NCBI RefSeq assembly: GCF_030272615.1
Contig: NC_081406.1
Coordinates: 189,129,391-189,189,390 of the forward strand
From: Cryptomeria japonica
Lineage: Eukaryota; Streptophyta; Pinopsida; Cupressales; Cupressaceae
Length of the DNA stretch: 60,000 nt
Direction: 5' to 3'
In this document: piece after piece, positions 46,389 through 58,357 of the stretch
Numbering within the stretch: the stretch's first letter is position 1
How the letters are laid out: each line of letters starts with the position of its first letter
Translations under genes and position numbers: made by a program
Notes under the pieces: generated by a model
Database searches by the model: none
What the model was told of the DNA's origin: nothing
Seen by the model: only the letters and a program-made list of their open reading frames with translations

Positions 46389-46946
46389 GGCCCTGATAAG
46401 TTTGTTTAGACCCTGTCGTCTAGCTGATTTGTGATTGGCCATAGTTGGTCAGGCCCCTAGTTAGAGTACCATCAGGCAATGGACCTTTGTATTAGCTTTT
46501 AATATGTTCAGTTGGATCCACTTCTATGTAGAGATCATTTAGGATTTATTGACCGAAGTGGTCGTTTGTATATTGTTTGTGTTCGCCTAAAAGGCAGGAC
46601 TGTAAATGACAAGAACCTTATGTAATCTCAACTTATTTAAATGATCAGAGGGGTCTTGCAATTGAGCAGACCCGAAGATGTAACTCCAATACCATCTTGG
46701 TGTTATGTGATGCTTTTGTTCTTATGTTTCATGGTTAGTGTTAGCATGTATGGATGGTATTTTGATAGAATGTATAAGTGGGTTAGATGAGAATTATCGT
46801 AATGCATGTATGTAGTCATCTTTTAAATGCAATAAATGGATCATGAAGGAATGTACTCTGTTATGATGATATTATAGTGTTTTGGAACAAGATGCATGGT
46901 ATGAGTTCAATGCAAAATTGAACGTAATGAATGGATAACGAATATA
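46389..46946. other. Right segment of the 4.4 kb LTR, before the tandem repeats
   Basis: Noncoding. The sequence resumes here after the GGCAA duplication of the solo LTR. I see no gene or motif. Confidence 0.5.
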
Positions 46947-47483
46947 ATGGATGAACTCATATGGTTATTTACATTTTAACCTTAATAAATGAACTTCATC
47001 TTCTTTGCAATATTTTAACTATGATGGATGAACTCATTTGGCTATTTACATTTTAACCTTAATAAATGAACTTCATCTTCTTAGCAATATTTTAACTATA
47101 ATGGATGAACTCATATGGTTATTTACATTTTAACCTTAATAAATGAACTTCATCTTATTAGCTATATTTCAACTGTAATGGATGAACTCATTTGGTTATT
47201 TACATTTTAACCTTAATAAATGAACTTCATCTTCTTAGAAATACTTAACTATAATGGGTGAACTCATTGGTTATTTACCTTTCAATCTAAATAAATGAAC
47301 TTCACCTTATTAACTATATTTTAACTATAATGGATGAACCCATTTGGTTACGTACATTTTAACCTTAATAAATGAACTTCATTATATTAGCCATATTGTA
47401 ACTAAAATGGATGGACTCGTCAAGTTAGCCATATTTTAACCTTAATGGATGAATTTACATGTTATCTATGTTTTAACTTCTAT
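46947..47483. repeat. 77-bp tandem repeat, about seven units
   Basis: The unit starts ATGGATGAACTCAT and includes TTACATTTTAACCTTAATAA and ACTTCATCTT. Unit starts are 46947, 47024, 47101, 47178, 47254, 47330 and 47407, so the period is 76-77. The first units are nearly identical and later ones decay. It lies inside the right part of the 4.4 kb LTR. Confidence 0.95.
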
Positions 47484-47823
47484 GGGTAAATTTCCTCATG
47501 TTAGCCTCATCTTCAACCATAATAGATGAACACTTCCTAATTTCTATAATGTTAATTTGTTGAATAGATTATATCCATGTTTCTAGTAACAACATGTAAT
47601 TAAGTTATCTTGCTTAATTGGATCAAATGTCGCGAGTTGAGTTAGGTGTTAAGTTACGTAATCACGTTGGGAAACTCCTTAGGTTCGTTTAGTCTTCCGC
47701 TATGTTATATAAGTGTTAGATAAACCCAATATATCTTAACGTTGTGTCTTATTAAAAAAAAAAAACTTTGCATTCCATTTGAGTGTTTTAGCTTTATCCC
47801 TTCGAGGTTTCCTAGCGGGGCAT

Positions 47824-47827
<4 letters not shown>
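47484..47827. other. Right end of the 4.4 kb LTR
   Basis: Noncoding tail of the LTR ending CCTAGCGGGGCATTACA. It contains a decaying edge of the 77-bp repeat and a 13-A run near 47754. Confidence 0.55.
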
Positions 47828-48247
<420 letters not shown>

Positions 48248-48929
48248 GTTTTATACTATGCATTTTTAACATCGAATGGTGAATGCTAAACAAAATTGAT
48301 GGGGACTGTTAAAACTGAACTGGCAATTGAAGTGACACTATGGCAAGTGGGGTAGTTAAGATCCTTTTCATCAATTTGAAAAGAGTAACTTTGTAAATTA
48401 AAGCCGAACCCCCACTTACATGGCGCCATGAACCGCCACCACTGCAATATGTGAATTTAAAAGCCTGAGAAAGAGGGCAATGTGCCTCTCCCAGGTGGTA
48501 AATCGATTCAAGCAATTAGTGAACAAGAGTTTTAAAGCCATAATTGCAAGGAAAAATGCAATGCCTTCAACATATAGGTAATACGTAAAAAATTTTTTAG
48601 ACACTCAATAGAAAAGAATAGAGGAGACTCTGAAATCGATTAGCCAATTTGGGAAAGAAAACCAAAAAGGAGAAGGGAAAATCGATATAATTCTATAAGT
48701 CATTTGTGCAATCAAATTCAAGAATTGAATTATGAGGTAGGCAATATTGTTCTTTTCATATTATGCTTGAATGTTAGACAAATTACTATTGAATTTGAAA
48801 TCTATGGCAAACTTATATATTTGTCTCTATTTCAAATATGGAATCTTTGAATGTTTGAACTGTTTATTGTCAAAATGTATTTTTGTTTAGCTGATGATAG
48901 GGTCAACAAGTCAAAGGTTTACATATACA

Positions 48930-49120
48930 TATATCCACGTGTATATATATATACACACACACATATATATATACATATATACATATATACATGTATATAT
49001 ATATACATATATACATGTATACATGTATATATATATACATGTATATATATATACATATATACATGTATACATGTATATATATATATATGTATATATGTAT
49101 ATATATGTATATGTATATAT
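48930..49120. repeat. TA/CA/TAC microsatellite in copy B
   Basis: Alternating TATA, ACAC and ATACATGTATACATG units. This tract alone produces the I/Y/C-rich open frames over it on both strands. Confidence 0.93.
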
Positions 49121-49339
49121 TCATACATAAATTTATGAAGAAATTCTTGAAACCGATCACTTCCTCTAGGTCAATGAATTTTCACTTTCAGATTTTACAA
49201 AATTAGAAGAAGATGAAAACCTTTCCAGATTACATCTCTTTCAAATGTTCTTATTTCATTTTTTTCTCTATTACATAAAAGATCTCTGTTTGATTTCCTT
49301 TCAAATATGCTGAAAACAACAATGAATTGTCACAACACA

Positions 49340-49343
<4 letters not shown>

Positions 49344-49374
<31 letters not shown>
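49344..49374. repeat. (TG)n microsatellite in copy B
   Basis: About 15 TG units. Copy A has a much longer compound repeat at this place. Confidence 0.95.
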
Positions 49375-49375
<1 letters not shown>

Positions 49376-50688
49376 ACTGAGTATTTAAAAGATGGTTTTC
49401 ATTATATGTTGGTATATGTATTCTCAGATTTCAACTTGAGAACAGAAAACATGTTGATTTATACCAAACTTGTACAAAATTGTAGAAAACCTGTCAACAA
49501 GCAAACTTAGTTAGTTATCATGAAAGTAAAGATATAAATGTAAACTTAAATTCAGGAAATTTTACTACTGTTAATGAAACATAAACTAAATTTGATTTTA
49601 GTATTGAAAAATAGACACATAGAGGATTAATATCAAAGTAAAGAATTAATGAATGCTTGACAAAATAATAAACATAGATTTAAAAGAACGTGTGCTCATA
49701 TCTTTCATTTGTGTATTATTTATATGCAAATATGTGCATACATGTGTTACACCTTCTTTTCTTAATTTTAAATGTTTATTTAATATACTGAAAATGAAAA
49801 GATTGATTTCTTGCAAATGGATTTACGTTTTATTGTTTGCATGTGAATGATAGTGCATAACATATAATTTAAAGATATTGCATGAAAGGAATAGGCATAC
49901 TAGATGAAGGAATATGCTAGTCATGTGTTTTATGGAAAAGTGTACATTTTGGGACAGGTGCCAAATATGGGGTCTTAGAGAGTATAGTTTGCATTTCCAA
50001 ACTATCTTATTTCTATGCATGGCATTATACTTGGTCGAGTAACTTATTGACCATTGGAATATATGAATATATTTATGACTCTCTACCATATCGTTATATT
50101 TATCTTGCTTGTTTCTTAAATGAGTTAGAATAAATGAAAATGCATGTATCATACTAGAAACACACCAAGATTCCATCTTGCATATCGAATTTTTCTTACT
50201 AAGCGATTCATGCAGGGTTGGGTATTCTTGAATGGTTAAGAATTTTGGAGAGGCGTATGCTTCAAGGTTGGGTGGAAAAAGCACCTGAATCTTGTTCTCA
50301 TCTTCATTCAAAAGATTGAATTGAATATAGCTAAAGGATTGGAGATCAAAAGATGCATCTCATCTCTTTATTGTGTATATTATCTTGTAGATGAATATTT
50401 CAGCTTAAGGCAATTGAATGCCTAAGTTATGTAATGAAATTATGATAGATGGTTAGTATGATTGAAATACTATGAAAGAGTACTCGATGTTGTAAGAATA
50501 CTATATTATATCTCTTTATTTAATATAGACTTGTTGTGTCAATTATTGTACTCGCATATGTAATGACATTATGTGATTATGGAATGATTAGAGAGAAACA
50601 AATGAATTTATTAAATGAAATATAGATTCATTTGAAGAATAAAGAGTATTCATTCTTTTATTTAAGTTAGAGCATCTATGTCTTTACA

Positions 50689-51734
50689 AATAATCCATTC
50701 ATCCTTATCTCTTCTAGTGTGAAAAATAGATACAACAATACTTTCTCTTTTAGCAACATATTTCAAATCTTTTTCCATTACAATTTTAGTAGGGTTAGCA
50801 AAATAAGATTCTTCCTTTATAGCCAAGAACAAAAATTCTTTGTATTCTTCATAATCAAATTCATGATCAGAAATATTTGCATCTTCTTTAAAATAATAAT
50901 CCTTCTTATTGAATTTTCTTTTGAATTCCTTATTATTTTGATTTGCAATTCTATCAAGACATCTGGAAGCATAATGACCAATATTTTCACAACTAAAAAA
51001 TTTAAAGGGCATTTTACCTTTATACTTTCCAGTTCCTTTCTTCATCCTTCTCACAAAGTTGACCTCAAACTCATCAAAATTACCTTCATCAAATTCGTTA
51101 TCTTTCACTGATCTAATAGCCTTGAATGTTGTCTTTGTTCTTTCACTAGTAGTACCAAATTCTCTCATCTCAAAAGAAATTAAGGAGCCATACAAGTATT
51201 CTCTAGTGTACTTATTCTGATTTTGTGATTCTTCTATTGCTGAAACTTTAGAACTATAAGGTTTAGTAAGAGTTTTGAGTACCTTTTTCACAACTTCATC
51301 TTCTAGGAAGTTACCTCTTATTTACAAAATCATCTATCTTCTGTAAGTAGCTAGTTATATTGTCTTCTTATTCCATATGCATGCATTCATATTTAGTTTT
51401 AGCATTTTGCAACTTAGCTTCTTTAATAGTATCATCTCCTTCATAATTCTTTTCCAATTTATCTCACACTTCATAAGAAGATCCCAAAAATCAAACCTTT
51501 GTTAAATTCAGTCTTAGAAAGAGAACTAAAGATAACATACCTTGCCTTTTCATTGTCTTCAAAGTCCTTTATCTCATCCAGAGTGTTCATCCTAGTATGC
51601 AATTTCACATACTTATTTGTAACAGACTTCCACACTTCATAGCCAAGCGAAATGAGGTAACCTTGCATCTTCACTTTCCAAAAAGAATAGCTAGATCCAT
51701 CAAACATAGGGACTATCAATTTTTGTGTCATCAA
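50689..51734 (-). pseudogene. Ty1/copia gag, C-terminally truncated
   Basis: It starts MMTQKLIVPMFDGSSYSFWK at 51734, the usual opening of a plant copia gag, then continues with SLGYEVWKSVTN and, after stops and a frameshift near 51470-51290, SYLQKIDDFVNK and VSAIEESQNQNKYTREYLYG. A zinc knuckle near 51000 reads SCENIGHYASRC; the first of its cysteines is replaced by phenylalanine. The last codons before the cut (KDEWII) are those that normally lead into the protease active site. The gene is then cut by direct repeat B at 50688. Gag would coat the element RNA. Confidence 0.88.
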
Positions 51735-51774
51735 GATCTCCTCAAGTGGTTAAGCTCTTCTCTAAGGAACCAAA

Positions 51775-51786
51775 GCTCTGATACCA
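51775..51786 (-). promoter_or_regulatory. Primer-binding site, initiator tRNA-Met type
   Basis: On the minus strand it is a perfect TGGTATCAGAGC, two bases from the LTR and about 40 bp upstream of the gag ATG. Confidence 0.92.
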
Positions 51787-51788
51787 AT

Positions 51789-53077
<1,289 letters not shown>

Positions 53078-53999
53078 CATAAGAAGCTCATTCTGATCAA
53101 CTTTGCAACAGGGTCTTCATCAGGTATTGGATATCACTCAATATAAAAATTGTAACTAATTGCTAGATAATAATTGAAATCTTATGGAATTTGGGAAAAT
53201 GGTGTCCATTGGCACCCCTTTTTGGTTACCTCTCATGTTTCTTCTAATTATTTTTTTAATTTATTTGAGTGCTAGTTTACTTTCAACTTAACTTTTATGT
53301 TGTTCTTTATCCTTGATCATTATTTGTATAATCAAATAACTATTTTATGTTGGAAAGAGTAATGTTTGTGAATACTAGTAGTGGAGTTACTAATGGTGAC
53401 TTCTTTTTATCATTTTATGATAATAATTTGGTCAATATTTTAAAAAATATTATTTTATATCAACCATATTAGATTGTATGAATACATATTTAATGAAAGT
53501 TTAAATGATTTGTAATTCTTTTCAGGGTAGTTTTCATATAAACTATACACTAACACATGCTAGTATTTTTTGGTGCGTTGGATTCTATTATTACAACAAA
53601 ATGTCAAGTAAAAATCAATATTTTTCCTCTTAGTTTTAACCATGATCCCCAAACCAAAATAAGATTTATTGTTTGTAAGTCGATCTAGCTTCATAAGAGA
53701 GTTTCAAAAGAAAAAGAAAAAGAGTAAAAGAAAAAGAAATTATTAAAAAAAAAAGTAAGAAACTTAGAATAACTAAAATAGATAGAGGATTCAAGTAATC
53801 TCTACCATGGTTATAAATGTCTAGCTTATAGTAGAGTTCTACCTAGAGTGGGATAAAAAAATCTCTCTTAGGACTACAAATTCTTGGATGACACTATAAC
53901 AAGTTTTCTAAGTGATTGGTGATTGTTTTTATTTAAATATACACATATTCTAATAGACCCATGATCATTTAAAGGTTATTTAATCTACTAGTTTAATGC
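53078..53999. other. AT-rich stretch with no recognisable feature
   Basis: It lies between the copia LTR and the next gypsy gag. I see no open frame of note, LTR end pair or primer site. It may be the remains of the gypsy leader or older flanking DNA. Confidence 0.4.
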
Positions 54000-55648
54000 T
54001 CTAGTTGTAGTAGCAAGTCCTAGCAAGCTCCAAAAAAAGGTAACCCGGTTGAAAGGTCATGCATCTCTTTGGTGGGAGCATTTGCAGGTTGATAGATAGA
54101 GAAGAGGTAAAGAGAAGATCAAGACATGGGATCAGATGATGGTTAAGTTGAAATCAAAATTTATGTCAACTGATTATCAAGTGAATCTATTCTAGAAATT
54201 GCAGAATTTTAGACAGAAGGAATCTAGTGTGAAGGAATGCATCGAAGCATTTTACAAGTTGAAGATCAGATTCAGACACGTTGATGATGAAGTTGAACAA
54301 GTTGCAAGATATTTGAATGGATTGTAGGTGTTTATACAAGATGAACTTAGTTTGATCAAATTACAGAGTGTTGAAGAGGCTTACTAGTACGCCCTGAAGG
54401 CAGAAGAAAACCTAAACAAAAGACATGAGTAGAGGTAGAGAGGAAGAGGTGGAAGGTTTTCCGAAGGAATATTTGAAGGAGGAAGAGGATATACCAGAGG
54501 TAGAGGAACATGTACATATCAGAAAAAGGACAAGGAAGTAAGTAAAGAAGGTAATTCATACTGGAAAGATGATAGATATTTCTACCAGAGGAGAGAACCA
54601 GATGGCTACCGGAATGAGAATTTTGGAAGACAAGACAAGAGAACATTTAGAGGAACTTTATTTAAGTGTGGATGAGGATATCATGCTTTTGAGTGTAAGA
54701 AGACAGAGAATACTGGAAGACCAGGAGTGGTGGAAGAAAACCCCACCGAATCAGATAATAAACCAGAAGATGGAGAATTGTTGCTAATGAGGAGAGATTT
54801 GTGTCATACAGGGAGAGATGAAGAGCCCTTGCAGATGAAGAATTTGTTCAAGACTAGATGTAAGGTATTCAGTAAGTGTTGTAAAGTTGTTATTAATAGT
54901 GGTAGTTCAAATAATCTTGTTTCAGAAGAGATGGTGAATAAGTTGAATTTGGAAAGATTGAAACACCCTAAGCCTTAGCAGATAGCATGGATTCAGGATG
55001 AACATAAGTTGTTAGTAAGTGAGAAATGTTTGGTGAAATTGAAAATTGGAAATTATCATGATGAAGCCTTGTGTGATAATATGCCTATGAACATTTGTCA
55101 TCTTTTATTGGGTAGACCTTGGTAATTTGATAGATAGGCAATACATGATGGGAGAAAGAATACATACCTTATTGTGACCAATGGGATGAAGCAAACCTTG
55201 TTGCCCTTGGAGGAACCTTTGAAGAGTGAAGTTTGTATGAATGCTAGAATCTATTAGGTGGATGGAAGGAAATTCCTGGATGGATTGAGACATGAGAATA
55301 TGTGTTTTGCCTTAATTCCTAAGAAGACTGAGAATCCAGAGCATGAAGAGGAACAATCAGAAGAGATAAAAGGTTTGCTGACAGAATATGAAGACATCAT
55401 TTCAAATAATGTACTTGATGGATTGATGCTTGTGAGAAGTAGCAATCATTGCATGGACCTGGTTCCTGGAGCTAGTTTGCCTAACAAAGTTGCACACCTG
55501 ATGACATTGGCAGAGAATGAAGAACTAAATAGACAAGTACAGGAGCTGTTGAAGAAAGCTTTGATCAAAGAAATTCTAAGCCCTTCTGTAGTACCAATAG
55601 TATTAGCACCTAATAAGAATGGAGAATGGAGAATGGAGAATGTGTACC
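54000..55648 (+). pseudogene. Ty3/gypsy gag, protease and start of reverse transcriptase, broken
   Basis: The gag core shows HASLWWEHLQVDR and WDQMMVKLKSKFM, followed by ECIEAFYKLKIRF and an arginine/glycine-rich stretch. A zinc knuckle near 54670 keeps CG and HAFEC but has a stop inside. The protease follows with VVINSGSSNNLVSEEM near 54890, where the catalytic aspartate is replaced by asparagine, then LLLGRPW and RKNTY. The reverse transcriptase begins (ELLKKALIKEI, VPIVLAPNKNGEWRM) and stops at 55648, where a Tat-type LTR is inserted. There are many stops. The gag-protease wording is that of plant Ty3/gypsy elements; the lineage is unclear. Confidence 0.85.
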
Positions 55649-56690
55649 TGTAGTACCCTAAAAATGCTCATCTAAACCATGAGCCCCTAATCTCAAAAAC
55701 ATCACTAAGGTCCTAACCAAAGGCAATTAATTTAATCTTAAGCACACAATTAATTTCTTAAATCACCAATGTCACATGACAAATTAATCAACCAATATTA
55801 ATTAAATATTTATTTAATTAATTGATCATTCCAAGGAAATCATTTTTAACAATTATTTTTTTTATTTTATTAAATATCCTAGCATATTTCACTAAATAAA
55901 TCAATTTTCCATTAAATCATAAAAAAAAGGAATTAATTGACAAAAAAGAATTAAAATTTGAGAAAAGAAATCAATTGGAGATAATATTAAAAATCAAATT
56001 AAAAATTGAAGAAAAAACTCAAAGAAAACAATTAAAACATTTAAATATCAAAAATGAATGAAATAGAGAATAAATTAGTTTTTTCTGATTTTATCCTAAT
56101 TTTAGTTCAATTTCCTTTAAAACTGAGAAAAGCAGCCAATCACATCAATTCACCTAGATTGTGCTTCCTCTTCGAAAATTTTGACCACTCATCATCATTT
56201 GATCTCAGCCGTTGGTTTCTTTCTGAATTTTCTATAAATTCAGGCTCTCATCTCTCATTCAAGGATCCTGGAGAATATATTGTTATTATGTTGTTTTTGC
56301 TCTAGGTTCATTAAGAATTTGCATATTGATTCTTCCATGTTTGTTAAATCATTTAGCTTAAATACTCATTCATAGCTTGATCATGTTAGCCTAATATTCA
56401 TTAATCTTGCATATCTTACATTTATCTAGCTTAATCTTCCATTCATTTAGCTCAATTTCATGCTCATATAGATTAAATCCTTCATTTAGGTGTTGTCTAG
56501 TCATTGGTATTGCATATGAAATATGAGAGAAAGACTAAAATTGCATCTACTAGAAGGCAATAGGTCGCTTTGTAATGGTTTATTGTTCATTATTGATTGT
56601 TGATTTACTAACCATGCATCTAATGACTTAATTGAAGTGTTGTATATTCAGATACAACTTACAGATATAGGTTCACTTTTCACACACACA
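55649..56690 (+). mobile_element. 5' LTR of a Tat-type gypsy element
   Basis: It starts TGTAGTACCCTAAAAATGC inside the reverse transcriptase of the previous element and ends TTTTCACACACACA. A Tat-type primer site follows four bases later. A TATA box lies at 56233. Length is 1,042 bp. It shows the same TGTAGT opening as the LTR at 3466 but is otherwise different. The rest of the element lies to the right, broken at 58358. Confidence 0.88.
56233..56239 (+). promoter_or_regulatory. Probable TATA box of the Tat-type 5' LTR
   Basis: TATAAAT lies 585 bp into the LTR. Transcripts would be expected to start near 56265. Confidence 0.45.
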
Positions 56691-56694
56691 TTTT

Positions 56695-56713
56695 TGGCAC
56701 CCACTATGGGGCT
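56695..56713 (+). promoter_or_regulatory. Primer-binding site of the Tat-type element
   Basis: TGGCACCCACTATGGGGCT follows the LTR end. It is close to the TGGCGCCCACNGTGGGGC form seen in many Tat-lineage elements; CpG bases appear to have decayed to CpA/TpG. Confidence 0.8.
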
Positions 56714-58357
56714 CAAAATTCAATCCTTTGGCCTCAAAATTACTTTTTTTTAATCTTTCAGGTCTCATCTGTACAGTCTCTGCTAAATATCAAACGAGTC
56801 TACTTCCTTCATCGTATGACATTCTGTCAAGACCTGTGTTTTATCGTGTGAATCAGAAAGGGAGCTCATACGAGTTTAGAAAACTGATTATTTGACTCTA
56901 TGTTTTATTGTTCGAGCCTGTGAGAATACTCGTGCGAAAAGGTATAATCTGTCATACAAATTTTTGTTTTATCATTTCAAAAATAGTATACTTTTTAGGG
57001 TTTTTTGTAAATTGAATTTAGATTTTGCTAACGGTGACACTAACCCTGGTCTGTCTTCTATTTGCCTGATATTTTTACAGCCTAACCAATTTTCTTGCAG
57101 AACGCTTGTCAGAGAGTTTATCAATAAAACATACACCTGTAAAAGAATCGAAAACAAAATGACTACTGATGCATTGGTTTTGCAGGTTGCCTAAAGAAGA
57201 TCAACCAAACTTCGTGCATTCTTTAAAGCTCAATTTTTTAGGCAATTAAATTGCTATCTAGTTAAAGAACAAATCTGTCTTTTGTGTTTCAGAAAAATCA
57301 AAGAGGTAGGAGAGTATGATCTTGTCTTTTATAGGCACTAAAAAATCTAGACCCTCGAAGCTTCTTCTAAATTTTGAGATTTGTATACCTTTAGCGGGCC
57401 TATCATAGTAGAACAAAGTAATCACCCTATGAGAACGACCCAAGTGAGTACAGTTGGACCTGAGCATTCCAACTCACTATAATAAATAGGCCTCTAGTGA
57501 TTAGAGTCTAAGAGGATGGGATTATTTGAGTTTTCTCTTTGAGATCTCTCATATCAAGCATTTTGCAAGGCCTCACGATCTCAATCACGTTTACATGACT
57601 ACAGCTTGTTTCGGTACCTTGTCAAGCTATAGGCCTTAATCATGCTTGCGTGACTTTAAGGGGTAATTTTGAATAAAATTCCTGACTAGGAACCATAAGA
57701 TAGAAGCTACCTGATTCACCTCCGAAAGGGGGACAATCTTTGTGCAAGAGAGATAGTAACTCTCCCAAGACACTTGCCATATCGTGCCACCATTAGCATT
57801 TGGAGTCGGCTAATACGGCATTGAGAATCCATTATGTGAGACTCAGCGACCATATTTTGATTAGCTATTGGGTTTGTACCTAAGTCAGCAAGCAAAGGTT
57901 TTCTTCTCTAAGACAACTTGTGTAGGGTTAGCATGTTGTGATTGAAGTCATTATATATATCTTGTGTGTTATCTATGTTTTCATCCCAAAAACTGAAATA
58001 CTAAAACTAGAGAAAGAAAAATCAAACAAATCAACAACTCAGTGATAAAGTAAGTTTGTGTCCAAAACTGGTCTTCGTCAGTCATCGAAACATCAGTCTG
58101 TATCCAAAAACTGGTCTTCGTCAGTTGTTCAAAAACTCTACCTTTCAGAATTTTGTTTCTGTCCAATCCTCCATCATATGAGTATGCTAAATTTTCATCC
58201 TACTCCATACCTATTATCGTACGAGTCTTCATTGATCTTAAAATTTTGTCATCTGCATCCGTAAAACCTATCGTACGAAACTACACAATGGTCGTCTGGA
58301 GTCTACCCAACTATCGTATGAAATCAAGCAACAACTCGTATGAAAAATTGTCTTTAT
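56714..58357 (+). other. Untranslated leader of the Tat-type element
   Basis: About 1.6 kb follows the primer site with no protein gene before the next insertion at 58358. Long leaders are usual in this lineage. It contains about nine scattered copies of the palindrome-based word ATCGTAYGA (56811, 56842, 56865, 56929, 58173, 58216, 58270, 58313 and 58335). A 42-bp direct repeat of TCCAAAACTGGTCTTCGTCA starts at 58061 and 58103. Confidence 0.6.

Larger units (their letters stand above)
48248..50688 (+). repeat. Long direct repeat, copy B (probable 3' LTR)
   Basis: Second copy of 17288-19819, starting TGTTTTATACTATGCAT and ending GTCTTTACA. It keeps the order and nearly all text of copy A outside the simple repeats; it has an extra 50 bp near 49445-49495 (TTGATTTATACCAAAC) and differing microsatellites. 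It ends inside a minus-strand copia gag gene, cutting that gene at its C-terminus. No target duplication is seen. There is no protein gene in it; frames such as the 162-codon one on minus at 49823-50311 are also found broken in copy A. Confidence 0.72.

Noticed and set aside
48851-49206. Open frames over the copy B microsatellite
   Set aside because: Repeat translation only, and not kept in copy A.
49823-50311. 162-codon minus frame in direct repeat B
   Set aside because: The same stretch in copy A is broken (only 71 codons at 19230-19445), so it is not under coding constraint.
54356-54646. 96-codon minus frame
   Set aside because: It is antisense to the gypsy gag and has no motif.
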